Shown: positions 1-8,909 of the stretch, piece after piece
Layout of the letters: every line of letters starts with the position of its first letter
Numbering within the stretch: the first letter of the stretch is position 1
Source: Nocardiopsis suaedae
Lineage (GTDB): Bacteria; Actinomycetota; Actinomycetes; Streptosporangiales; Streptosporangiaceae
Length of the DNA stretch: 64,000 nucleotides
Assembly: GCF_027706745.1 (NCBI RefSeq)
Contig: NZ_JAQFWP010000039.1
Location: 1-64,000, forward strand
Direction: 5' to 3'
Notes under the pieces: model-generated
Databases searched by the model: none
Seen by the model: only the letters and a program-made list of their open reading frames with translations
Told to the model about the DNA's origin: nothing
Position numbers and translations under genes: made by a program

Positions 1-90
1 GCCCTTCGTCGTCGCCGCTGTTTCCCCTGCACTCCGGCGGCCCGGCGGACGGTCATGACCCGGGAGTGGGGGACCAGCTCTGCCGTCGCC
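1..90. repeat. Direct repeat copy 1 (window edge)
   Basis: Positions 1-90 recur at 299-388 (offset 298) with two substitutions near the middle. The copy starts at the window edge, so its true length is unknown. A shorter piece of the same sequence, ccgggagNgggggaccagc, also appears around 137-155. No convincing coding frame is seen in 1-394; the open frames there are compositional. Confidence 0.85.
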
Positions 91-298
91 GCTGCCCTTC
101 ACCCCGCGCCCCGACGACCCGCCGCCCGGCCGGAGTCCGGGAGCGGGGGACCAGCCGAGCCGCCCGCCGACCCGGACCGGGAGGGGCCGGACGGACGGCA
201 GGCAGGGGGTGGGGAATCGCCCCTGCTCTGGCCGTCGCCGCCATCCACGGTGACCGCGCACACGCCGCGCGGCCGACCGACCCGCAGGTAGGGCCGCC

Positions 299-388
299 GC
301 CCTTCGTCGTCGCCGCTGTTTCCCCTGCACTCCGGCGGCCCGGCGGACGGTCACGGCCCGGGAGTGGGGGACCAGCTCTGCCGTCGCC
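299..388. repeat. Direct repeat copy 2, just 3' of the GT4 gene
   Basis: Second copy of the 90-bp repeat. It begins 6 bases beyond the TAA stop (395-397) of the minus-strand glycosyltransferase gene, so it lies immediately downstream of that operon. The arrangement suggests duplication of an intergenic or 3' segment, perhaps together with a neighbouring gene outside the window. Confidence 0.85.
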
Positions 389-394
389 CTCCTC

Positions 395-2872
395 TTACCC
401 CCGCCCCCGCCACAGGCGGCCGAGGACCGGGACCCGGGGGAGACGCCTGCGCGCCGCCAGGAGCAGGCGCACCGGGGCGTGTTCGATCACCGTCCTCCGG
501 CCGTTGGCCGGGGACGCCACGGCGTACACCGGTACCGGTCCCCGCCACCACCTCTTGCGCAGCCAGGGGCCCGGGTACCCGGGGAAGGACCAGACCGGCC
601 CCCCGTCGGCGCCCCGGCTCCGCACCTCCAGCCGCCAGCGGCCGAACGGGAGGCGGTCGGCCCCCGCCAGGTCGATCGGCGCCGTGAACCGCACCCCGGC
701 CGGAGTGCGGGAGCAGGTGACCGGGAGGTCGACCGGCGCCCCCTCCCCGTTCTCCGGGGCCAGGCGCACCCCCACGTCGCCGGGCCCGGCCCCGAGGGTG
801 CGCACCGTCCCCGACACCTCGAACCGGCGCCGCCGCGGCAGCCAGCAGACGGAGACGTCCGGGACCGGCGCCCGGCCCGTGCCCTCCTCCTCCGGCGCCG
901 TCCGCACGGCGAGGTGGCCGCCCGCGGTGATGTAGGGGCCGACCCGCATCCGCCCCTGCCGCTCGCCGCCCGGCCAGGGGTGCTCGGCCTCCGGGTACGC
1001 GCTCGCCTGCCTCCAGTCGCCCACCCCGAGCAGGCACCGGCCGACCAGGTGGTCGCCCCGGCCGTTGCGCAGCCGGACGTCCCACACCACCTCGTGCCTC
1101 CCGGCCCCCTCCTCCGCCCCGAGGAGCCCGGCGGCCGCCTCGGCGAGCGCCCCGAGCGGCACCAGGGCGCCGAACCCGCCCGACGCGTCCACCGGGCACG
1201 GGCACCGCACCTCGGTGCCCCGGCCCTCGCGCGCGGCCAGCACCAGCTCGGCCCCCGGGTCGGGCCCGGTCGAGCCGAGCACCGTCCCCGACACCGCGAT
1301 CCGCTCGGCCGCCACCGCCACCTCGCCCACCTCGGCGAACCGGTCGGCGTGCCGCGCCGCGAACCGCAGCCTCCCGCCGGGCCCGCGCTCGGGAACCGCC
1401 ACCGCCAGCCGCTTCACCGTCCGCGGCTCGTGCGGGGCCGAGCGCAGGTCGACGAGCGAGGCGGGCACCGGGACCGGCGCGCCCCCGCCGTCGCTGCGGA
1501 ACACCTCCCACCGCGTGGTGCCCTGCGGGAAGTCCCGCGGGTCGACGTGCACGGTCCGGGCGCCCTCCGGGCACAGCCGGCGCTCCCGCCGCCCGGCGGC
1601 CCCCGCCCCGACCGGGCGCAGCACCACCAGGCCCGGCGGCGTCGCGAACCGCAGCTCCAGCACCCCGTCCGCCCCGACGGCGACCGTGCACCGGTCGGGC
1701 GGCGCGGCCGCGCGCGGGGCGGGTACCGCCGTCCGGCGCCCGGACCCGGCCAGCAGGTCCTGGAAGAGCGCCTCGTGCACCCGTGCCACCGCCTCGGGCG
1801 AGTACCGCTCGGAGTTGCGCAGCGCCGCCGCCCCCATCCGGGCGCGCAGCCCGTCGTCGCCCATGACCCGGTCGAGCCCGCGGGCGAACGCGTCGGGGTC
1901 CTCGTTCTCCACCAGCAGCCCGTCCTCGCCGTGCCGCAGGATCTCCGCCGGGCCGTGCGGGCAGTCCGACGACACCACCGGCACCCCGGCCCGCATCGCC
2001 TCCACCAGGATCATCCCGAACGGCTCGTCCCGGGACGGCACCGCGCACACCGACGCCAGCGGCCACACCTCGTCCATGCGCGGGTGCGCCCCCATCATGA
2101 ACGCGCGGTCCTCCAGTCCCAGCGCGTGGATCTGCCGGCGGCGGTCCTCCAGCCCCTTGCCCCGGCCGAACACCCGCACCGTCCAGTCCGGGTGGTCCCC
2201 GGCCACGCGCGCGAACGCCTCCAGCAGCAGGTCGAACCCCTTCATGCCGGTGACCCGCCCGGCGGCGACGATGCTGGGCGGGCCGTCGCCCGACGTGCGC
2301 AGCTCCGGTGCGGGCACGCAGTTGGGCACCGCCTGCACCCGCACCCCCGGGAGGCGCATCCGGGCCCGGTAGGCCGCGGCGTCGGCCTCGGTGACCGGCG
2401 CGAGGGCGTCGAGCCTCCGGTAGTCGCGCGTCATGGCCTGCAACAGCGCGGGGTCGTACATCCGGTAGGTCAGGTGCTCCTGTCCCACGACCGCCGCGCC
2501 GTCGGGTCTCAGCCGCGCCAACAGGATGTTCAGCCCGGCCCGCGTGCCGACGACGACGTCGGGGGCGGCTTCGGCCAGGCGCTCGGCGATCAGGGCGTCG
2601 GTGAGTGCGCTGTGCGATCCGTAGAGCTTCTCCTCGGCCGGGTAGAGCCGCGACGGGCGGTCGGCCCCGGGCCCCTCCGGGGCGCGGGTGTCGACCAGCC
2701 ATGTGACCCGGACCGACGGCCCCACCGGCAGCACCGGGTCGTCCCGGTGCCGGAACACCGAGACCACCTCGACCTCGTGCCCCAGCGCCGCCATCGCCTC
2801 GGCCTGGTTGACCACCGTCCGGATGGTCCCCCCGATCCCGTACAGCGTGTGCAGCACGTAGACGATCCTCAT
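395..2872 (-). CDS. GT4-family glycosyltransferase with large C-terminal beta-rich extension
   Basis: 825 aa. Residues 1 to about 375 are a GT-B fold, family 4 glycosyltransferase: the N-terminus reads MRIVYVLHTLYGIGGT, and the acceptor/donor loop EPFGMILVE (EX7E motif) is followed by GVPVVSSDCPHGPAE. This resembles retaining transferases that build cell-wall or capsular glycans from nucleotide sugars on the cytoplasmic face. Residues about 400-825 match no domain I can name; they look like consecutive beta-rich modules, one of which resembles the 291-aa protein encoded at 5719-6594. The ATG lies 18 bases after the stop of the upstream GT4-Stealth gene, so this is the last gene of a four-gene operon. 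The sugar and acceptor are unknown. A teichoic-acid-like or capsule role is inferred from the Stealth neighbours. Confidence 0.85.
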   Translation of the reverse strand: MRIVYVLHTLYGIGGTIRTVVNQAEAMAALGHEVEVVSVFRHRDDPVLPVGPSVRVTWLVDTRAPEGPGADRPSRLYPAEEKLYGSHSALTDALIAERLAEAAPDVVVGTRAGLNILLARLRPDGAAVVGQEHLTYRMYDPALLQAMTRDYRRLDALAPVTEADAAAYRARMRLPGVRVQAVPNCVPAPELRTSGDGPPSIVAAGRVTGMKGFDLLLEAFARVAGDHPDWTVRVFGRGKGLEDRRRQIHALGLEDRAFMMGAHPRMDEVWPLASVCAVPSRDEPFGMILVEAMRAGVPVVSSDCPHGPAEILRHGEDGLLVENEDPDAFARGLDRVMGDDGLRARMGAAALRNSERYSPEAVARVHEALFQDLLAGSGRRTAVPAPRAAAPPDRCTVAVGADGVLELRFATPPGLVVLRPVGAGAAGRRERRLCPEGARTVHVDPRDFPQGTTRWEVFRSDGGGAPVPVPASLVDLRSAPHEPRTVKRLAVAVPERGPGGRLRFAARHADRFAEVGEVAVAAERIAVSGTVLGSTGPDPGAELVLAAREGRGTEVRCPCPVDASGGFGALVPLGALAEAAAGLLGAEEGAGRHEVVWDVRLRNGRGDHLVGRCLLGVGDWRQASAYPEAEHPWPGGERQGRMRVGPYITAGGHLAVRTAPEEEGTGRAPVPDVSVCWLPRRRRFEVSGTVRTLGAGPGDVGVRLAPENGEGAPVDLPVTCSRTPAGVRFTAPIDLAGADRLPFGRWRLEVRSRGADGGPVWSFPGYPGPWLRKRWWRGPVPVYAVASPANGRRTVIEHAPVRLLLAARRRLPRVPVLGRLWRGRG

Positions 2873-2890
2873 GTGCCCCCCTATCGCCGC

Positions 2891-5722
2891 TTACGCCTCC
2901 CAAGGCGCCCTCAGGGGGAAGTAGTTCTCCAGGAACGCCCCCATGAGCCTGATCTGTTCGTCCCGAGTTACGCGGTCGGGAGTCGCGTCCGTGAGGCAGA
3001 ACACCTCGTGCTTGCGCCGCAGCAGCTTTTCGAGCCGCGCGTGCTGGCCCGGGTCGCCCAGGTCGACGTAGGCGTACGCGACCGACCCGGGGCAGGCGCG
3101 CCCGGTGAGGTGCGCGTAGTAGTGGTGCAGGGGGACGGGGGACAGGTCGGTCGGCCCCCGGAAGCGCGCGGCGGCGGTGGCGGCGAACTCCTCGGGGAAA
3201 CGCTCCTCCATCTCCGTAAGGACCGACCGCCGCAGCGCGTGGGGCGTGTGTTGGAAGGCCGCCACCGGTGCCCGCCCGAAGACCCTCTCCAGCAGCGCCC
3301 TGTTGTTCTTCTGCGCGGCGAAGAACGCGGGCTCCTCGGGGGAGGGCGCGCCGAACGGCACCGATGTCGTCGACCGGAAGTAGTGCGCGGCCCCGTTCCC
3401 GGAGAAGAACGCCTCCGGCGGCATCGGCCGCCCCAGGAACACGTCGTCGTTGACGTACAGGAAGTGCTCGGCCAGCCCCGGGATGCGGTGCAGCCGCGAC
3501 TCGATGGCGTGGGAGTTGAACGTGGGGAGGTCGGCCACGTCGAACAGGGCCGTGTGGTCGACGACCCGCACCCCGGGGTGCGCGGTGTCCAGCCAGGCGG
3601 GCACCTGGTCATCGGTGACCAGGTGGATCCGGCGCACCCACGGCGCGAACATGGCGATCGAACGGAGCGCGTACCGCAGCTCGTCCGCACCGGAGAACCG
3701 GTGCTCCGCGGCGCCGTCGGCGCCCGCGCGGCCGCCGTGCCGGGCCAGCGCCTCGGCGAACCGGCGGCGCCAGCGCGGGTCGTCCCCGTCGACCCACGTG
3801 ACGACGGCGTCGACCGGGTGGTCCACGTCGTCCACCAGCGGCCGGGTGAACGGCTCCAGCGTCGGGTACTCCCGGTCGGCGTAGCGCGTGCGCACGCGCG
3901 CGGTGAACGCGCCCGCGTCCACCCGGTCCCCGGCCGGGCACGGGCGCGGCGCGACCAGCCACCGGCCGCCGGAGTCCGGCTCGGTTTCCGGCTCCGGTTC
4001 CCAGAACTCCAGGTCGGCGCCGTACCCCTCGCCGTAGCGCAGGGTCCGGCCGGAGGTGATGACGGGGCGGAACACCCGCACCCCGTCCGACTCGGCCAGG
4101 GACGGGCACATCGGCAGCGGCACCGGCTGCGGCAGGGCCCCGCGCGGGCGGATCGCCCGGGCGTAGACCGGGGGCTCGGCCCCGGGCCGCTCCAGCGCGC
4201 GCGCCAGCGCGGCCAGCGCCCCGGCACGCCGGTCGCCCGGCACCATCACCCGCGGGTTGCGCCCACGGTGGCGGACGAGGGCGTTCGGTACGCCCGCGTG
4301 CTCCAGAGCGTCGACGACCAGGTCGAGGTTGGCGCGCAGCGCCTGTTCGGGGAAGAGGTCGTCGCGCACCTCGGCCAGGCCGCCGCCCGAACGCACCAGG
4401 TCCGGGCGCGCGCGGCACCACGCCTTCTCGTGCTCCCCGGCCCCCTCGGCCTGCGGGAGCGTCCCCTCCCAGGGGAGGGCGCGCAGCGCCGCCCCCTTGG
4501 CCGCCCGCCGCGCCTCGAACCGTGCCGCGCGGTCGGCGCGGGCGGCGGCGCGCTCCTCGGGCGGAACCGCCACCAGGTCGCCGTAGAGCCGCTCCCAGCG
4601 GGCGGCGATCCGCTCAGGGGCGAACCGCTCGACCCCCTGCAGGGCCGACCCGCCCATCTCCGCGCGCAGCGCGTCGTCCTCCATCAGCTTGGACAGGGCG
4701 GCCGCCAGGCTTCCGATGTCGTCGGGGGCGGCCAGCAGCCCGTCGACGCCGTGCCGTACGACCTCGGCCGGGCCGGTGGGGCAGTCGTAGGCGACGGCCG
4801 GGACCCCCGCCGCGAACGCCTCGGTCAGCACCAGCCCGAACGGCTCGGTCCGCGACGGCAGCAGGCACACCGCGGCCCGCGCCCACTCGGCGGCCATGTC
4901 GGCTGTGGGCCCGGCGAATTCCACCCGCCCGTGCAGGTCGAGCTCGCCCGCCAGGGCGCGCAGGTCCGGCAGCTCCGGGCCCTGCCCGCAGATCCGCAGG
5001 CGCCAGCCCGGGTGCTCCCCGCAGACCTGCGCGAACGCCCGGACCGCGTGGTCGACCTGCTTCTCGGCGACCAGGCGGCGGGCCACCAGCACCGTCCGCG
5101 CGTCCAGCGACGAGCGCGGCACCGGACCGGCGGGGGCGGCGTTGGGGACCGCCTCCAGGCGCGGGGCGGCCGGCCCCAGCGTCTCGGCCAGCCACGACCG
5201 GGACGGCTCGGTGAGCGCCACCAGGGCGTCCACGCGCGGCGCGAACGGGAGCAGCGGCGCGCCGGTGCGCCCGCGCAGCTCGGGCGCGCGGTGCTCCTGG
5301 GCGACCAGGGCGGCCCCGGGCGGGGCCAGCGGGGCGGCCAGGGCCGTCAGCGCGGGGCTGGTGGTGACCAGCACGTCGGTGTCCAGGCGGGGCAGGGCGC
5401 GCGCGGCCTCGATGTCGCAGAGCCGGTCGTAGGCCGGTTCCCAGACCGGGTCCACCAGCTCGCTGGGCAGGGCGGACAGCTCCCGGCAGGTGTCCTCGCC
5501 GGGCCCCGGGGAGCGGACCGGCCGCCGGACCGGGCCCCGCGCGTCCACCAGGTAGTCCACGCGCACGCGCGGGTCGACCCGGAAGAACGGGGCGTCGGCG
5601 GTGCGCAGCACGCTCAGCACCCGGGTCTCGTGCCGCCCGGCGAGCGAGGAGGCCTGGGAGAACGTGGCCGCCTCGGTGCCGCCCATGGCGTCGGCCCAGG
5701 TCACCATGTACGTGATCTTCAT
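2891..5722 (-). CDS. GT4 glycosyltransferase-Stealth phosphotransferase fusion
   Basis: 943 aa. The N-terminal ~400 residues form a GT4 glycosyltransferase (MKITYMVTWADAMGGTEAAT; donor-site EPFGLVLTE, EX7E). The C-terminal ~330 residues form a Stealth domain set: CR1 VTWVDGDDPRW near residue 637, CR2 DELRYALRSIAMF near 680, CR3 FLYVNDDVFLGRPM near 760, and CR4 PLHHYYAHLTGR near 870. Stealth proteins are hexose-1-phosphate transferases making phosphodiester-linked surface polysaccharides. The ATG is chosen because GGGAGGAG precedes it by 6 bases and overlaps the TGA of the previous gene (ATGA); the frame runs further upstream without a better start. Having both activities in one chain suggests it adds a sugar and then a sugar-phosphate to one repeat unit, which is inference. 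Confidence 0.87.
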   Translation of the reverse strand: MKITYMVTWADAMGGTEAATFSQASSLAGRHETRVLSVLRTADAPFFRVDPRVRVDYLVDARGPVRRPVRSPGPGEDTCRELSALPSELVDPVWEPAYDRLCDIEAARALPRLDTDVLVTTSPALTALAAPLAPPGAALVAQEHRAPELRGRTGAPLLPFAPRVDALVALTEPSRSWLAETLGPAAPRLEAVPNAAPAGPVPRSSLDARTVLVARRLVAEKQVDHAVRAFAQVCGEHPGWRLRICGQGPELPDLRALAGELDLHGRVEFAGPTADMAAEWARAAVCLLPSRTEPFGLVLTEAFAAGVPAVAYDCPTGPAEVVRHGVDGLLAAPDDIGSLAAALSKLMEDDALRAEMGGSALQGVERFAPERIAARWERLYGDLVAVPPEERAAARADRAARFEARRAAKGAALRALPWEGTLPQAEGAGEHEKAWCRARPDLVRSGGGLAEVRDDLFPEQALRANLDLVVDALEHAGVPNALVRHRGRNPRVMVPGDRRAGALAALARALERPGAEPPVYARAIRPRGALPQPVPLPMCPSLAESDGVRVFRPVITSGRTLRYGEGYGADLEFWEPEPETEPDSGGRWLVAPRPCPAGDRVDAGAFTARVRTRYADREYPTLEPFTRPLVDDVDHPVDAVVTWVDGDDPRWRRRFAEALARHGGRAGADGAAEHRFSGADELRYALRSIAMFAPWVRRIHLVTDDQVPAWLDTAHPGVRVVDHTALFDVADLPTFNSHAIESRLHRIPGLAEHFLYVNDDVFLGRPMPPEAFFSGNGAAHYFRSTTSVPFGAPSPEEPAFFAAQKNNRALLERVFGRAPVAAFQHTPHALRRSVLTEMEERFPEEFAATAAARFRGPTDLSPVPLHHYYAHLTGRACPGSVAYAYVDLGDPGQHARLEKLLRRKHEVFCLTDATPDRVTRDEQIRLMGAFLENYFPLRAPWEA

Positions 5723-6594
5723 GCGTCTCCTCCCGGGGGCGGGGGGTCGGACAGCGGGCGCACCCCGACCACCAGGGCGGTGCCGCCGCCGGGCCGCGGG
5801 CCGTCGTGGAAGACGCGCACGCGCAGCGGTGGGCAGGGGCGCCCGGGGCGCACGGTCGCGTCGGGGATGCGGAGCGCGGAGCGCGGGTCGGCCAGGTCGG
5901 TGCGGGGCAGCCCGGCGACGAGGTCGTTCGCGGAGGCGGGGCGGAAGTGGATCCCCCAGCGGACCTCGGCGCCGTCGGCCCGGGGGACCGCCTCCGCCAT
6001 CCGCCCGAGGGGCAGGTCGAGGGTGAACAGCGTCCCGCGGCGGTCGGTGCGCAGCTCGGGGGCGACCGGCAGCTCGGTCCCGTGCCGCCGCGCGCGCAGG
6101 AGGCACGTCGGCCCGCTCCCGTGGAGCAGCCCTTCGACCCGCACGCCGTGCGGGCGCACGCGCACCCGCTCGACCTCCGCCGCCGACGGTGGTGCCTCCA
6201 CGCGCACCTCGGCGCGGCCGCCCCGGCCGGCCGCGAGGGCCAGGCCGGGGGCGGCGGACGGGCGGGCGTCTGCGTCGGCCGCGAGGTCGAACGCGCGGTT
6301 CCGCAGCCGTCCGGCGACGATGAGCCGCACCCGCCACACCCCTGCCTCCAGGCGCACCGCGGGCAGGTCCGGTGGGACGGGGACGGCGGGGGCGCCCGGG
6401 CCGACGAGGGCGGCCGCCGCGCGCACACCCCACCGCCCGTCGGCGGCGCGGTACGGCTCGGCGGGCAGCCGTACGCTGTGCCCGCGCGAGCGCAGTTCCA
6501 ACGCGGCCGCGCGGGGTGCGGCCCCGGAGGCGCCCGGGACGGCGGCCGCGTTCAGCGCGGAACCGGCCAGCATGAGCAGTTCGGGGCGGATCAC
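5719..6594 (-). CDS. Polysaccharide-locus accessory protein, beta-rich, unknown function
   Basis: 291 aa. No family recognised. The GTG start shares four bases (GTGA) with the stop of the upstream Stealth gene, and its own stop overlaps the next ATG (ATGA), so it is translationally coupled on both sides. There is no signal peptide or membrane segment. The middle (VRVEGLLHGSGPTCLLRAR, then a leucine-rich strand and VRWGIHFRP) resembles a segment of the C-terminal extension of the GT4 at 395-2872 (VSGTVLGSTGP, then VVWDVRLRNGRG). I infer a free-standing version of that module, perhaps binding the glycan chain or assembling the transferases. It could also be an enzyme of a divergent fold. Confidence 0.75.
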   Translation of the reverse strand: MIRPELLMLAGSALNAAAVPGASGAAPRAAALELRSRGHSVRLPAEPYRAADGRWGVRAAAALVGPGAPAVPVPPDLPAVRLEAGVWRVRLIVAGRLRNRAFDLAADADARPSAAPGLALAAGRGGRAEVRVEAPPSAAEVERVRVRPHGVRVEGLLHGSGPTCLLRARRHGTELPVAPELRTDRRGTLFTLDLPLGRMAEAVPRADGAEVRWGIHFRPASANDLVAGLPRTDLADPRSALRIPDATVRPGRPCPPLRVRVFHDGPRPGGGTALVVGVRPLSDPPPPGGDA

Positions 6595-8357
6595 ACCGCC
6601 TCCAGCTCCGCTTCGGGCACCTGCGGCACGGCGCGCGGCGGGCGCTCCATGGAGGAGGGGAACGGGAACCGCTCCTCCAGCACCCGGTGCACGGCCCGGG
6701 TGACGGCCCGCTCGTCCTCCTCGTCCACCGGCACGGTGTCGTTCAGGCACACCGTGTCGAACCGCCGCCCCGCCAGCAGCCGCGCCAGCCGGTCGGCCGC
6801 CGCGCCCGTGTCGGCCAGGTCGACGTAGGCCGAGCGGATGCGCCCCCGGACCGCGCGCCCGGTGAGCAGGGCGTAGGTGTGGTGCAGGGAGGAGGCCACG
6901 GACACGTCCGCGGTGTCGCGGAAGCGGGAGGAGGCGGTGCGCCCGACGGCGTCCGGGAAGCGCTTCTCCAGCTCCAGCATCACCTCCTTCACGTGCGCGA
7001 AAGGGGCGTGCTTGTACTTCTGCGCGGCGAACCGGCCGAACTCCTCCCACAGCAGGCGCCGGTTGTTCTTGGCGGCCGCGTCCACCGCCCGCTCCCCGGG
7101 GGCCGGGTCGCCCACGCCGAACTGGAAGGGCGAGGGGAACGCCTTCGCGATGCCGTTGGGGTGGAAGAACAGGTCCGGGGCCACCGGGCGGGCGAAGAGG
7201 ATGTCGTCGTTCAGATAGAGGTAGTGCTCGCTGAGCCCGTCGATCCGGTGCAGCCGGGTCTCGATCGCGTGCGAGTTGAACACCGGCAGGCCGTCGCCCG
7301 GACCGAAGACCTCCCGGTGGTCGACCAGCCGCACCCGGGGGCAGGACGTGTCCAGCCAGTCGGGGCGCTGGCCGTCGGTGACGATGTAGACGGTGCGCAC
7401 GAACCCCGCGTACATCTCCAGCGACCGCAGCGCGTAGCGCAGCTCGTCGCGGGCGGTGAAGCGGGAGCGGGCGGTGCCGTCCGGCGGGGCGCCGCCCGCC
7501 GCGGCCAGGTGGCGGTCGCGGCGCGCGGCCCAGGCCGGGTCGTCGCCGTCCACCCAGGTGAACACGGCGTCGACGGGGAACTCCACGTCGTCGGGGAGGG
7601 GGCGGGAGAAGGCCGGGAAGGTGGGGTAGGAGCGGTCGCCGACCCTGGTGCGGGCGGGGGTCTGCTCGTCGGGCGGGAACACGTCGGCGACGCGGTTGCG
7701 GCGCGGCGCCAGCAGGGTGCCGGGGGCCGGGTGGTCGGGCAGCGGGGCCCGCAGCCGGGAGCGTGCGGCGTCCGCGCCGGGGGTGTCTGGGCCCTCCGGG
7801 GCGTCGCGCCAGAACTCGACGACGCACCCGTGCTCCGGCCCGGCGACGACGCCCGCCCCGGGCCCGGCGATGAACGCGCCCACGCGCACCGCCCCGGCGT
7901 TCCGCAGGCGGCGCAGGCAGCCGGGGGAGGCCAGGGGGCGCAGGTAGTCGCGCGGATCGGGGCGCAGGGCGGCGGCGTAGAGGGCCTCGGCGGCGCCGGC
8001 CGCGGCGAGCAGCTCCAGGACCCGGCCGCGCTCGGACTCGTGCACGCCGATGGTGTGCTCATGCGGGTTCCGGCCGTTGACCAGGAAGTAGTCGACGCCC
8101 GCGCTTTCGAGGGCGTCGGCGCAGTGCTCCAGGGCGCGGCGGGCCAGCAGGCCGGTGGACAGCGGCCCGGCCCAGCGGCGGGCCAGGACGGGGCGGCCGC
8201 GGTGCAGGGCGGGGGTCAGGCGGGCGTCGGCCTCCAGCAGTGACCGCCACCGCAGGGCCAGCAGCCGGGTGCGGGCCCCGGAGGGGAGCCGGTCGAGTGC
8301 GGCGGTCGCGCTCCGCCTGAGCCTCCGCGCCAGTGGTGTGGTGATGGAATCCAGCAA
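6591..8357 (-). CDS. Stealth family sugar-phosphate transferase
   Basis: 588 aa. All Stealth conserved regions are present: CR1 FTWVDGDDPAW near residue 260, CR2 RDELRYALRSLEMY near 300 followed by YIVTDGQRPDWLD, CR3 YLYLNDDILFARPV near 380, and CR4 SLHHTYALLTGR near 490. The family transfers hexose-1-phosphate from UDP-sugar in capsule or wall phosphoglycan synthesis. The first in-frame start is TTG, preceded by AAGGGGA with 8 bases spacing; no in-frame ATG or GTG lies near it, so TTG is likely real. Its stop overlaps the next GTG (GTGA). It is the first gene of the operon D-C-B-A read leftwards. It is clearly related to the C-terminal half of the 943-aa fusion, so the two probably act on alternating linkages. 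Confidence 0.88.
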   Translation of the reverse strand: MLDSITTPLARRLRRSATAALDRLPSGARTRLLALRWRSLLEADARLTPALHRGRPVLARRWAGPLSTGLLARRALEHCADALESAGVDYFLVNGRNPHEHTIGVHESERGRVLELLAAAGAAEALYAAALRPDPRDYLRPLASPGCLRRLRNAGAVRVGAFIAGPGAGVVAGPEHGCVVEFWRDAPEGPDTPGADAARSRLRAPLPDHPAPGTLLAPRRNRVADVFPPDEQTPARTRVGDRSYPTFPAFSRPLPDDVEFPVDAVFTWVDGDDPAWAARRDRHLAAAGGAPPDGTARSRFTARDELRYALRSLEMYAGFVRTVYIVTDGQRPDWLDTSCPRVRLVDHREVFGPGDGLPVFNSHAIETRLHRIDGLSEHYLYLNDDILFARPVAPDLFFHPNGIAKAFPSPFQFGVGDPAPGERAVDAAAKNNRRLLWEEFGRFAAQKYKHAPFAHVKEVMLELEKRFPDAVGRTASSRFRDTADVSVASSLHHTYALLTGRAVRGRIRSAYVDLADTGAAADRLARLLAGRRFDTVCLNDTVPVDEEDERAVTRAVHRVLEERFPFPSSMERPPRAVPQVPEAELEAV

Positions 8358-8639
8358 GGCAGGCGTCCCCTTAGCCGTATCGATCGGTCCGGTACGGCTG
8401 CGCGGAGGGAAGGCGCAGCAAACGGTGCTCGTCCTTCTTTGCGGGGGGACGCAAAGACCCGGTATGCGGTTGTCCTATATGGCGGGCGACCAGGCGTTTC
8501 GTGGCCTGTCACGGGTCAGTGTCGCGTAAAAGGGGTGTGGGCGGACGGTGACACGCCGCTCACGCCGGGTCAAAGCGCTCAGGGGGAGCGCCGGCCGCTC
8601 GGCCTCCTCGGCGTCGGCGGCGGCCGGCATGGGCGGGGC

Positions 8640-8770
8640 GGGCGCGTACAGGTTGCCGGTGGCCTGTACCAGCGCCCCGGCCATCAGCGGCGCCGTGCCG
8701 CCGAACAGCGACACCGACACCGACACCGACACGTTGAAGCCGATGGCCGGCCCGGCGTAGCGGCCCCCGG
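8640..8770 (-). pseudogene. Remnant of an MHS-type MFS symporter
   Basis: Read on the minus strand, this stretch gives RYAGPAIGFNVSVSVSVSLF followed by GGTAPL and an ATGN-like end. That is the signature segment of metabolite:H+ symporter transporters (usual form RYSGLAIGYNVSVSLFGGTAPL). Neither the preceding nor the following transmembrane segments are recognisable, and the VS dipeptide has been expanded by a tandem hexamer. It is a short decayed fragment, not a gene. The rest of 8358-8909 shows nothing coding; the promoter of the Stealth operon should lie at about 8370-8560. Confidence 0.6.
8709..8732. repeat. Four perfect tandem copies of cgacac
   Basis: A hexanucleotide microsatellite of four exact units lies inside the decayed MFS fragment. 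It adds in-frame Val-Ser repeats to the conserved VSVSLFGG motif, consistent with slippage after loss of selection. Confidence 0.9.
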
Positions 8771-8909
8771 GCCGCCCGCCGCACCGCCCCCCGATCGGAC
8801 CATCCCCGCTCCCCGCCCCGCTCGGTGACCGCCGGTGACGACGGCCTCACCAAGTATCACCGCGGGTGGGCGCGTGGGACGGGTGCGGCGCACCGTGCCG
8901 CCGCGGGCC

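Noticed and set aside
479-6703. Very long open frames antisense to the polysaccharide operon (and similar ones opposite aftD and elsewhere)
   Set aside because: They run through known genes in frames where GC-rich codons avoid stops; their translations are Arg/Pro/Ala/Gly low-complexity without motifs.
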